A DNA stretch of 64,000 bases. Source: Climacteris rufus (Eukaryota; Chordata; Aves; Passeriformes; Climacteridae). Each line of letters starts with the position of its first letter. Within the stretch, counting starts at the first letter, position 1. Of the stretch, positions 50,104-61,215 are shown piece after piece. The position numbers and the translations under genes are program-made. The DNA lies in assembly GCA_013398175.1 (NCBI GenBank), contig VZRZ01006177.1:53268-117267 (forward strand). Reading direction: 5' to 3'. The notes under the pieces were generated by a model. It did not search any database. It worked only from the letters and a program-made list of their open reading frames with translations, and had not been told where the DNA came from.

Positions 50104-50250
50104 AAAAGGAAAGGAAAGGAAAGGAAAGGAAAGGAAAGGAAAGGAAAGGAAAGGAAAGGAAAGGAAAGGAAAGGAAAGGAAAGGAAAGGAAAGGAAAGGA
50201 AAGGGAAGGGAAGGGAAGGGAAGGGAAGGGAAGGGAAGGGAAGGGAAAGG
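50104..50250. repeat. (AAAGG)n-(AAGGG)n pentanucleotide array
   Basis: About 19 pure AAAGG units (50105-50199) run directly into nine AAGGG units (50201-50245), then one AAAGG and a CCCCC. The plus strand is all purine for nearly 150 bases. The frames predicted on the minus strand (FPSLP/FLSFP periodic peptides) are artefacts of the array. Confidence 0.97.
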
Positions 50251-52539
50251 ACCCCCACAACACAACAAAGAAGCAAACTGCTGCATCAAAGGCACAGGTA
50301 AATCATCACTGAACTTGGCCAAGTATATTTAATAAACACTTAGATGAAAAATTAAAACTGCCTTATATCTTAACGGGAGACTGTGTTTGGATGGATCAAA
50401 CATGCATTAGAGCAATACAGTCACCAGTAGCTGTCAGCTCAGCCAAATTACTTCACTGCAGGAAGCCTTCTGTGCATTACAAAGCCTCCTCAAACTGACA
50501 AACGTTCTGCCACTTGCTGCAGATGCATGGCTATTCTGCACAGCAAGGACGAAATATGTCATTACAACCCTGTGCATCCCTAATTTGTATTGTCACGTGA
50601 GAGCTAAAACCTGGACTGAGGCCCTGAAGGCACAAGAACTAATGAACTCTCCCTGGCTTTGGAAGAGCAATCCATCACTGACATAAGGCAGCCCTTTTTT
50701 TTTAGACTGTGTTGATGAAAATTTTCTAATCTCTCATGCCAAGTGACATTTTGTTAACTGTGTAAGGCAGAATGTCCTCCTAACATTAACCTTCCCATAC
50801 CAAAATACACTGTGATTAGAATATTCTAAGTTAATTTGAAGTATTTCTCATTAAAACACGGGAGGAGAGGAAAGAAAAAAGAAGGTAAAGAAAATAAAAT
50901 TATGAACCAGGTCTTCCTTGTTTAGCTATGAACTTAAAAAGTAAATATAAGGCTAAGTGGACAGTTTTGTAATAGTAACATTTACTTCAAACCTAATAGA
51001 CGTATGCATGGATTTCAGTAGCAGGCCAGTTTCACTAACATTCCCACTAATGTTAAAACCAACATCAAGTAACTAATATTATGATAATCCATTAAACTTT
51101 AATTACTTTTTTTTTTGCCCATCCTACTATATTTGGCACAAAAGGCTTTAAGATTACCAGGTTTCTGCATAAGAACTTGTCTCAATACAGCAAAATCTGA
51201 AAATCTTGAGATTTTAGAAAGGTTTTTCAAGAAAAAGTCACTTCCCAAATATTGGGTTTTTTCTAATGTAGGTAAATATCCATATATTTTTAGGAGAAGT
51301 TGGATAAGGGGTTGGCTTCATTTTCTTTGTTTGTTTGTTTGTTTTATGTTTCTCAAAAATAATATTTGATAATTCTAAAAAGAACAACTTTATAGATATA
51401 CTTTCTATCATATAAGATAGTTAGCAAATACCTACAGCATGATTGGGTCAGAAAGAGTAAGGGTGATTTATATCAGACAAAAACTAAAGATGAAAACTAA
51501 ACAAATTCTTCCCAACTTGTTCATCTGCCTGATTTGGTCTATCTAGGCCCGGAGACAATAGTAGCCAGTAGCAGATACTCAGTGAAACAAGCAACAAGTT
51601 TGTCCCTGAGACACTCAGTTTTTTATTCAAGCACTTGGGACTCCCAGAACCTGCATCCAAGTAACTACATTGCTGTTGACAGCAGTGGACCTTACTGCCA
51701 AGAACATACTGACTTTTTTTTTCTTCCAAATGTGTTTTCTTCCAATGTGTTTAGCCTCCATATTACTGTCAGTATCATCTTCAAATCTTAGGCTGATAAC
51801 AGCCATGGCATTTGATCCTTATAATGTGACAGTGACTCTTTCCTTCTCTTTTTCTAATAGCTCAGGTGCCTATCACCAGAACGAATCAGTAACATCTCAG
51901 TGCAACAGGAACTGGATTGAGTGCAGTGCTTGCTCCCAAAACTCTACATAATTTAAATGTACTGTTACTCCATATTTTCTTATATACAGAGGAGAAAATA
52001 GTTTTCTAAGGAGAGAGAATAAGGGAAGAATAAGGGAATTTTTCTCATTGTTTTCTAGACCTTTAGCTGTCTCAGAACCTCAAATCAATCTTTAGATGCA
52101 AAAGTTGATCAACCATTTACATTTTAAAGTATGAGGAGCTGTAGTAAACTGTTAATGCTAACACTGTCAATCCGTCTGCACCTCAGTATATTTAATTTCA
52201 GATACATTTCCAATCCATGCAATGAAAACAGTCCAGCTGGTTTTGAACAGCTGAATTAAGATAGCCAAAAATACAACAAAGTCAGAAAAATTTAAGTTAT
52301 GTGTATGTTGTGTCCCACTCCTACACAGAAGGGAACATTCAAGATTCGCAGATGCCCATGTTAGAAAAAGAATGGCAAAAGTCAAAAAGGTACCAAAAAA
52401 GAAAAATTCACAAAATTTATTAACACTCTACACAGTTGGCATGGAAATTAGTATGTATTTTTGCTCCTACATCATAATCATCACCATCATATATGCAGAA
52501 GAAGAAGAAGAAAGAGGGAAGACAGAGAAAAATGAAAGG
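50251..52539. other. No gene or repeat recognised
   Basis: AT-rich. A short (GAA)n lies at about 52497-52513. No coding evidence. Confidence 0.5.
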
Positions 52540-52990
52540 GAGATGAGATGAAGGGAATCACCAGTCCTGGGTCCAGTGTTGCTCCAGCTGACAGAGTATC
52601 CAGGATCCTGGGGGCACATCACACAGACTCTGTGGGATACTTTTTTATAGGTAAGTTTTCCCTGCCTCTTGCTCTTCACCCGAATAAGGTAGCATGCACA
52701 GTCCTTCCTTCTGGACTTCTTTCTGGAAATGGGCAGAGGACTTTTAGGGTCTTTTGATGGTGTCAATCTCGCCCTACTGGTCTTGCCTTGACCCCATTTC
52801 TGTGCTTTGCTGCATGTTTTGTGGCCAACATGGAACATGGAATTCAGGTTTCTGTGTCCAACATGCAAAAAAAAAAAAAATTTGTTTTCAGACAGAGGGT
52901 ATGCTGTCATACCCTGGTAGTGCCTCCCTTTCCAAGCACATCCAGTTCCAATTTGCCACTTGAGTGGTCACTGGTGTTTGAGGCAAAGCA
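52540..52990. other. GC-richer segment, unassigned, possibly an old LTR
   Basis: About 450 bp less AT-rich than its flanks, with a TATAAAAAAG on the minus strand near 52641-52650 and C/T-rich stretches. No termini or target duplication could be set. A 147-codon minus frame (52467-52910) has no known domain. Confidence 0.25.
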
Positions 52991-55900
52991 CTGCAGCAAC
53001 TCTGTACTGCCCAGGTATCTACAGGGTAGGTAAATTTGGAATAAATTTAGTATAATTATATTTATAGGAAAATAGTTAGAACACATATATGCAAATAAAA
53101 ATATTTGTCATAGTTATTAAATTCATTCAGTAAAATGATAACTGAAGATTTTTTTTATCATTTTCCAGAATCTGCATGTGAAAAGCCTGAAAAATGATAA
53201 ATTGACTTTAATTTGAGTGTGTTGCTGAAGGTCGTTGTAAATACATAAAGGACTTTTAGTTGAAAATTTAAGTTATGATTAAGATTAAAATAATAAGTAT
53301 CTATGTCAAGGATAGCTATTAAGAGAATTGCTTATTACAGAAGAGTGCTTAGGCCTTCAGTCTAGACTAAGGTCAGGCAAGACCACAACTGCGATCTTTA
53401 AATTTGCTTTAAGGAGCCATATCTAAGTGTCACCTAGTACTTGTCTTATGACAAGATGACATATTTTCTTGATAGCAATAGCATATGTAAGAAAGGGCCT
53501 AAGTACTAATTTCTATTTAGTGTTCAGCAGAAATATTTAGACAGAAAATCTCATCAAAGATTGAAACTAACTGAAGCGAAGTTCTGGGACAGTTGAGTTA
53601 CAGCTGCTGCTCTATTGTGGAGTTTGCATGCCCTTTTGCATTGGAGAAGTTTTTTTCTCTGAGGAGTGGTGTCTCAGTAGCCAAAAATTTACCCCAGCTG
53701 CAGCAATAACCTTCTGTATGCACATGGCCTTCAAAATCCAGCCTCAATGCACATTTGCTATGCTGTTTCTGACCAGAGGAAGCTGAGCCTCTGCTTCAGT
53801 GTTCATTATTTCTCTATTTCACTTTGTCTAATGATTTTTTATCTACCAATTTGTCTTATTTCTAATACCCTTTTCTTGACCAACAGACTGATCATCCCTA
53901 ATGACACTGGTACCCTCATGTTCAACCCCAGTATTTAAAGGGCTGTTAAATCAGGTGCTGTGATATCCTTCAAAGAGACTGTTCTGCAGGAACTGGTAAG
54001 TTATGCCCTTATTGTTTCCTGCAGTTATGTCAAATAATCAGTCCTCTCTGCACAAGACAAGAAGCATTGTATGTGGAGAAATTCTTATTAGGATGCTTGC
54101 TAGCAATTTCATCTAAATTAATTCAGTACAGACAGCTACTACTTTTTTGGAAGACTGTTCACCTGATCTTGGTTCTTCTGATTTCAGAAAACTTACATTA
54201 TTAAAGATAAAAATTATCATGCAGACAACAAATCCCCATTTTATTTCTATTCAGCTGTTCTTTTAATACCAAGCTTTTATTAATCACTTTTATGTCACAA
54301 TTGCCTTTGCATGTTTATGTTTTAATTTTGTTTACAATGCATATCTTTTCAAAATAGGAAATTGTCCCTTTTTTTTCCTCAATAATTCAATGAGAAATAG
54401 CTGCTTATTTGAAAGAAACAAAATACATTCCTCTTGGGTAAAAAAAAAGTCCAAAAATTGTATTTTTAAAATTTGTAATTGAAGTAGCAAATCCAAAGGT
54501 TTCCACAGGAAATTATAACATTATAAATTATAATATGTCAAGGGAAAATAATTTTGAATCCTGATGGAATAAATCTTACACAGATTTAAATGAAAAGAAA
54601 ATTCAAAAATAAATTTGTATTGGCAGTCTTGCACAGAGGAGATGAGATCTTCTGTGCACAATGTACAGATTTTCAAGGAACTTCATTCTGATCAACTGAA
54701 AAAAAAGCAATTATTTTTAAACTGCTATAATTTATGGATTTAAGTTTTATTTTTAATTAATCACTATGTTTCTTTTCACTTCTCTGATGATTTTGACTCT
54801 GTAACCTTCTTATGTCTAAGAAGCACCTAAGCACTACCTCTCTTGAATGCAAGTTTTTACGAGATTTGTAGAAGCTTGTTTCCTGACATAGTTTTACAGT
54901 CTTATAATGTTCTCCAAATTTAATTGTACATTTACAGACCAGCTCCCCACTGTTATCTATATTCATCTCAATCATATTTAAGCAGGATAAACCAGACAGG
55001 CAGTTTTTTGAGCTCTGCAGCTGGTGATACAATCAAGTGACTCTGTGAATCCATGGTTTTGATTTAGTCATCTTGCTTTTATGTACCTTCAGGAAGAAAA
55101 TGTAAAGTAAAAACATGAGATAGATTGACAGTTTATGAATGTTTCTATGAATTTTATAATTGTTTCAGTGATTATTCCTTTAATATATACTAAGAGAGGT
55201 TTGATATGAAAATGGTATGTCTGGGTATTCAAGGAAAAAATGCCAGCTGAACATGTGCTCTGCTCAAGTCTTGTGCAACAAGCACACTCCCAAGCACCTC
55301 AGAAGAAGTGCTGTACCTCCTAAATATTCCCAAGAAAATACCTCTAGCTCAATAACTGTTTTAATTACTTGCATTGAATGTTTATCCCAATGGGGATGTT
55401 ACTTAAATATACAATAGAAGTCTGAATAAGGTAGAGACAAAATACAGGAATTAATAAAGCATTTAGTCATCCATTCATTCTTAAGTGTTCATTGCAAATT
55501 TTTTTTTTTACTTTCTTTGTTGTCTGGGGTGTTTTTTTTAATCCTTACCGTTGCTTTAACAGAAGTAAAATAATGACTTTAGCAAAGCAGAGCCATACAA
55601 AGCAGTACTGTGTCCAGACTGACAATATTTTTACTTCTTAGTAGTAAGTGACTGTTATCTCATCTTACCTAGTCTCTGCCCTCTTCTATTAATTAAGTGC
55701 TTTGACTCTGATACCACATTCCCTTTAAATTTAATAAGTGCATATCTGAGTTATATAACTGATTCCTAGACTTTCTGATCATATGCAGTTTTACAACATT
55801 TCTTTCCCTGGGAGGATACTGAAATGTCAAAAAAAGCTAAATGCAAGCTTTAAATACAATCATCAAAAAGGATAAAGCTAGGACATCTGTCAAAAGTGTG

Positions 55901-56359
55901 CAGCCAAGGTGACAATTGTATAATTGCTAAGAACCAGAATCTATTGACAATTAACTATGAAACTTTAATGGTATTTAAAGAAAAATAAATATGGTGAACA
56001 ATAATCATAGAAGATAATGTCTTCTCATTTGCCTCTGACTTTTCAGAAATATACAAACTCTACTAATTGTACTAATTAAACCTGGCTTAATAGACATGGT
56101 GTTTATTAAATGAAAGAAATACAAGAATATAAACTTATTTGTTTAAAGACTCAGTAGTTCAAAATAAATTAGATTAGATACACTAATTGCCAACACGCTA
56201 TTAGAAATCTATACACTCAAGTATTATTTTCACTTCTCTATATCATCCTGAAAATACCATCCTTTGCTGCTCAGTCCCAAATTTCTGGTTCTCAGAGAAT
56301 TATATTTGTCAACTCCAATTTTTTTTTGTGAGAGTTGTAAAGTCTAAGCAGATCCAAGA
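52991..56359. other. No gene or repeat recognised
   Basis: AT-rich, nothing assignable. Confidence 0.5.
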
Positions 56360-56657
56360 TTATCTCTCTGTTCACCAGTGGCAGGACCTGAGGGAAGGGT
56401 GTGAAGCTGTGTCAGGGGAGGTCTGGGTTACATTTGGATGTTAGAAAGAAGTACTTCACCTGGAGAATGGTTGAGCACTGGAAGAGGCTCTCCTGAGAAG
56501 TGGTCATGGCACCAAACCTGACAGATTTCAAGAATTGTTTGAACAATGCTCTCAGGCACACAGTGTGATTCCTGGGACTGTCCTGTCCAGGGCCAGGAGT
56601 TGGACTTTGATGATCCTTGTGGGTCCCTTCCAACTCAAGGTATTCTATGATTCTATA
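56360..56657 (+). mobile_element. CR1 LINE 3' end, 5'-truncated
   Basis: Runs from GATTATCTCTCTGTTCACC through GGTGTGAAGCTGTGTCAGG, a CCAAACCTGACAGATTTCAAG block and GATGATCCTTGTGGGTCCC. It ends with the CR1 terminal repeat ATTCTATGATTCTATA. About 300 bp. The same subfamily type as the tail at 7261-7414, in the opposite orientation. Confidence 0.94.
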
Positions 56658-56880
56658 AGCTTTAAATGTAAAATTGCATAAGAACCAAAAGAGGATTAAT
56701 GCAAACTGCCTCCACAGAAATTTTCAGATTTTTTAAAGAAGATTATTCATAGAAATCTTCCAGATTCTTGAATGAATTTGTAGAGCTGCATATCAAAAGA
56801 AATTTAAATTATTACTTTGAAGAGAGGTCAGCTCAGATGAGTAATAAAAAAAAGGGCAGGAGAAATTTATTAGGAAACTA

Positions 56881-57783
56881 CAGAATCATAGAATGGCTTG
56901 GATGAAAGGGAACTTAAAGATTAGCTAGCTCCTACTACCCCCTGCCATGGAGAGGGCCTCATCACTAAACCAGGTTGCTCAGAGCTCCATCCAGACTGGC
57001 CTTGAACATTTCCAGGGATGGGGAACAACTTCTCTGAGCAACCTGTTCCAGTGTCTCACCACCTTCACAGTAAAGATTTTTTTCCCTAATATCCAATCTA
57101 AGTGTACTCTCTTTCAGTTTGAAGCCATTCTCCCTTGTCCTGTAATTGCATGCTCTTATAGCCAGTCTTCATCTTTCTTGTAGGCTCCCTTCAGATACTG
57201 AAAGGCCACAACTAGGTCACCCTGAAGCCTTCTTTTTTCCAGGCTGAACAAGTCTGATTCTGTTTGCCCCTCCCCTTGGAAGAGGTGCTCCATCCCTCTA
57301 ATCATCTTAGTGGCCTTTCTTTGGACTTGTTCCAACAGGTTGATTTCCTTCCTGTGCTGGGCACCTCAGACCTGGATGCAGCACTTTAGGTGGGGTCTCA
57401 CCAGAGCAGAGTAGAGGGGCAGAATCCCCACATTCGCCCTGCTGGCCACGTTGCTTTTGACACAGCCCAGGACACAGCTGGGTTTCTGGGCTGTAGTCTA
57501 ACATTGTAGGATCATGTCCAGTTTCTCATTCACCAGCACCCCCAAGTCCTTCTTGGCAGGGCTGTTCTCAATCTGTTCATTCCCCAGCCTCTCTTGATAC
57601 TGGAAGCGCTCATGAACCAGGTGCAGCCCCTTGAACCCGACCTTGTTAAACCACATGAGATTTTCATGGGCCCGCTTCTTGAGCTTGTCCAGGTCCCTCT
57701 GGATGGCATCCTGTCCTGCAGGTGTGTCCACTGCACCACTCAGCTTGGTGTCATCTGCAACTTTGATGAGGGTGTACTTAATT
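56881..57783 (-). mobile_element. CR1 LINE 3' end, about 0.9 kb, 5'-truncated
   Basis: Plus strand opens CAGAATCATAGAATGGCTTGG. The complete 3' untranslated region follows, then the end of ORF2, breaking off just past the polymerase VADDTK motif (57747-57758). It lies 223 bp from the plus-strand CR1 to its left, so the two 3' ends face each other. Confidence 0.95.
57498..57774 (-). pseudogene. CR1 reverse transcriptase C-terminal fragment
   Basis: Reading the minus strand gives VADDTKLSGAVDTPAG, with the catalytic aspartate pair. It continues through RAHENLMWFNK and SPAKKDLGVLVNEKLDM, the usual order of the CR1 polymerase palm-thumb region. Everything upstream of the motif is missing because the element is 5'-truncated. 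No start codon belongs to it; the methionine at MDTPAGQ is an accidental internal one. Confidence 0.9.
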
Positions 57784-60618
57784 CCTTTATATGGGTATTT
57801 CAGGGGAAATGTCTTTGGACTTATTTCTTTTAGATACTCAAGAAGTAAGTGATTCAGAAATCCAACCAGGTATATGTGTATGTTCTTCAGATTTTGATAC
57901 TTGCTAGTGTAAAACTACCATGAGAAGCTAGTGTTTTCCATGTCCCATGACTGACACCATAGAACTAAATTTTTTAAAAGAATGAGGTCTTCTAGACAGG
58001 TTTTCTAGGTATAGATGTTAACTACCCTATATGTCTCTCTGTGCCTATTAATGCAATTATCCCATTCTACTTTCTTCCTTACTTTTTATGTTGTCTGCTA
58101 TCTCTCAGATTAAGCCGAGATCATTAACTGTTTTAAACAGAAGCTGCCATGGCTTCACAAATTCTAATAGTGTTCAATATGCCAGAGTCCTGACTTACAA
58201 AAAACTAATCCAAAATTACAAAGCACTTCATCCACAGGATGTTTTTTTCAATCCTGTCTCTAATAAACTATGGGTTGTAACTATGATTAGTTATTTATAT
58301 CCACACAGATACACATTTGATTTTTTGTTTGCTTTTCTATGAATACGTGTTTTTACACTGTTCTTTTTCTAATAGCCAGTTAGTAGCAAAGTGAGACAAT
58401 AAGTGTAATAAATATAAAAACTATATTAAACACATACCTGTTGGATTGAATTGTTTTCCCTCTTTGCGTTTCATGTCTCACAACCGATCCTGAAATTTAA
58501 TTTTGAGTAATTAATTCAAGCTATTAGAACAAGAAACAGAACAAGCAAACAGGGCTGATTTGAACTTCTGGATCTTTCAGGCCATTTATGACTCATTGTC
58601 TTCAGTGAGTCATTAATGTATATGATAAGCATATAAGAGGTTTTTATTATTATTTTTTTACCTCATAGATTCATAGCAAAAAAAAAAAAAAAAGCCACAC
58701 TTTTATTTTCATATGACCAATTTTACCTGTTAATACCCCTTTTCTTCCTCTGCTCACTTTGAGATCTAGGTAGGAAGCCATTTTTACAGTTTCTACCTTG
58801 ATATTATCTTCTGATATTGGCTTCATGCAACCAGAGCAGTAATATCAAGTTTTTTTAAGTGAGTAATGCACTGCTCAGCAGTGGGACACCACGTCTGTTG
58901 ACCAAAGCCAGGAACTCTGATAGGTATTGAGATTATCTGTATTTCACTATCAGCCAGACAGCAACTCTTCCCTCACAGATAGTGTTTAACAGGTAAAAAT
59001 TCAGTCTTGCATGATCCTGCATATCCAGTTTATAATAATGAACTGACCTGAATTTATGCCAAACAATTTCAGGATCAATGAATCAGATTTACAGGTCTAG
59101 ATTAGACAAATCTGATGTAAACTGAGAGAGTCTGTATTTAGAACATAGGTCTACCCTTGGTGACTGTTTCTTTTTTGGACATCACAGATGGGGTTCATGT
59201 TGCCACATTTCAGCCATCTGAGCTCTAGGTGTCTAATCAAGGCAAAAAATCTGGGCTGTCTTTTATCCACTGGAGAAAGAAAGATGTAATTTATACATTT
59301 TTATCAGATCAGTTTCTCCTGGGAGGTGTCTTTCTCTGCTGACTGGAAAGGTATTTTTTAATCATATCCACTAAATGCTGAGATTATAAATCTAAAATGA
59401 AAGGTTAATTCCACCACAAGTAAGGAATGGCAAAATATTTTTTGGTGAAATTGTTGGTAAATGTTATTACTTTTAATAATTGCCAAGCTTGTCTGTATAC
59501 AGCCTGTGTGTATTGTCTGATTGTCCTTGAAATGTCTGAAAAAGTACCTTCATTCTCAGCTGTTCTGTTATTGAGACTCATTTCCACACTGCGGGTATTT
59601 AAGTTCAGAGAACTTCACAACACACTCAAAATCAGTGCATCATTAAGCATTTTCTTAAAAGGAGAGCCAACATTTTTCTCTCATCAGATTGCAAACGATT
59701 TGAACTCTGGCTGTCTTAATGAAAGAAAAGCTGTGGGTATGGGGATACAGCAAATCCATTACTGAACACAGTCCTCAATTAGTGCCGAGGATTGAACGTA
59801 ATGTCTGTCATTACCACTGTAGCCACTTTCCTTGCCCCTCAAGCTGTGGGAGCTATTCTCATACTGTAGTCAAGTATGCAGAGCTGGTAGCAGCATTGCA
59901 GAGGAGAGAGAGATTACTGACTGTTTTGTGTGGTTAATTAAAAGAACTGCATTTTCTACATCTGTAATTATCCTCCCTTGTTTCACCTGTAGTATTTTGT
60001 ATTGTTCTGTATAGTACTAACTTTAATGCTTTAGATATACAGTGTACATGCTATAAAACTGAGGTCATAGTCACTTTCATTTTTTATATCTTCCAAGTTT
60101 GCTTTGAAAGCACAAGAGCCTGAGCTGTCACTGTGATTAATCGGAAACCATACTCCCAAAAAGGTGGAAGGGAAGTCAGGGAGGTTCATATGAAACATAA
60201 GAAACTCACAGTCAGACATTTTCTAACTTTCAAGTGCTTAATGTTTCAACCATAAAAATGTTGGTCTTTACAAATATTGTGAACAATGAAAATACAGTTG
60301 TACATGCTTCTGTGGCTCCTTAGGCAAGAAAATATTTTTTAAAAAGAAAAGACTGAAATTCTATAATTTAAGTTCTTACACTATCACCAGAAACCCTAGA
60401 TCTTCTAGATCCCTGAGCTAACGGATCAAACAATATCACACAACTCCATGCCATATCCAATGAATGATGTGATAAGAATTAATAGCATACAACACATTCC
60501 TGAGGCACACATAATTTTCTACTATACCCAGAAAGGACCAGACTCAGGAATTATGTATTTTACTTTTAAAAAAGTAATTCACATTTGTTGCCCATTTTTA
60601 CTGTTAAGGATAGCTAGC
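57784..60618. other. No gene or repeat recognised
   Basis: AT-rich, with an A15 run near 58679. The 112-codon plus frame at 59427-59765 has no recognisable family. Confidence 0.5.
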
Positions 60619-60893
60619 TGTGCTAGATAGCTTTCAAGGACGAGAATTCTGTAAACATAGCTATGTTGTTGTAAAATTATCTTGTTTTACATTCCTTTCC
60701 CATGGACACAGATCCTTTGATGGACATTTCTTTTAACCACTGTAGTTAAAGACGGAAGTGTTAATTTTCTCCAATGAACTGTAATTTCTAAAAGTGTATA
60801 TAAGAATTAAAAGAAGGTGGGTTCTGCCCCTTCCGCCCTTTGCTCTGAACACGACAACTGGCTCGGCTCTCCTTTATTCTGCGTCTCCTTACA
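60619..60893 (+). mobile_element. Probable short ERV LTR (family H), about 275 bp
   Basis: TG...CA bounded segment (TGTGCTAGATAG at 60619, GTCTCCTTACA ending 60893) with GTATATAAG near 60796. A GC-rich leader follows (CCCCTTCCGCCCTTTGC), then a CCTTTATTC signal region. The order fits U3-TATA-R-U5 on the plus strand. No target-site duplication was found, so the ends are tentative. Confidence 0.45.
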
Positions 60894-61045
60894 TAAGTGG
60901 CAGATAAGCCATAATAAGCAGTAATACACATTTTTTCCCCTTCTCAGTCTTCTTCAGGCTGATGCTGTCTAGCTGCATTTTCTCTTAATATCTCTCACCT
61001 CTCTAATCTTCTCACCTCAGTAGTTTTAGATCCCACACTTCATAC

Positions 61046-61215
61046 AATCATAGAACCACAGAATGATTTTGTGTTGGAAGGGACTTTTGAAGGTCATCTA
61101 CTCCAACTCCCCACTTCCATGGGAAGGAACATCTTCCAGTACTTCAGGCTTCTCAAAGACCTACCCAGCCTGAATTTGAGCACTTGCAGCTTCAGATTAT
61201 TCATCCCAGGATTGT
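61046..61215 (-). mobile_element. CR1 LINE 3' tail, 5'-truncated
   Basis: Opens CAATCATAGAACCACAGAATG. A GTTGGAAGGGACTTTTGAAGG block follows, then CCATGGGAAGGAACATCTTCC and the CTCAAAGACCTACCCAGCCT block, all reverse-complement CR1 3' sequence. Homology fades near 61215. Confidence 0.9.

Noticed and set aside
49892..50322. Three overlapping minus-strand frames with FPSLP/FLSFP periodicity
   Set aside because: Translation of the AAAGG/AAGGG array in all frames; no stop occurs because of the repeat composition.
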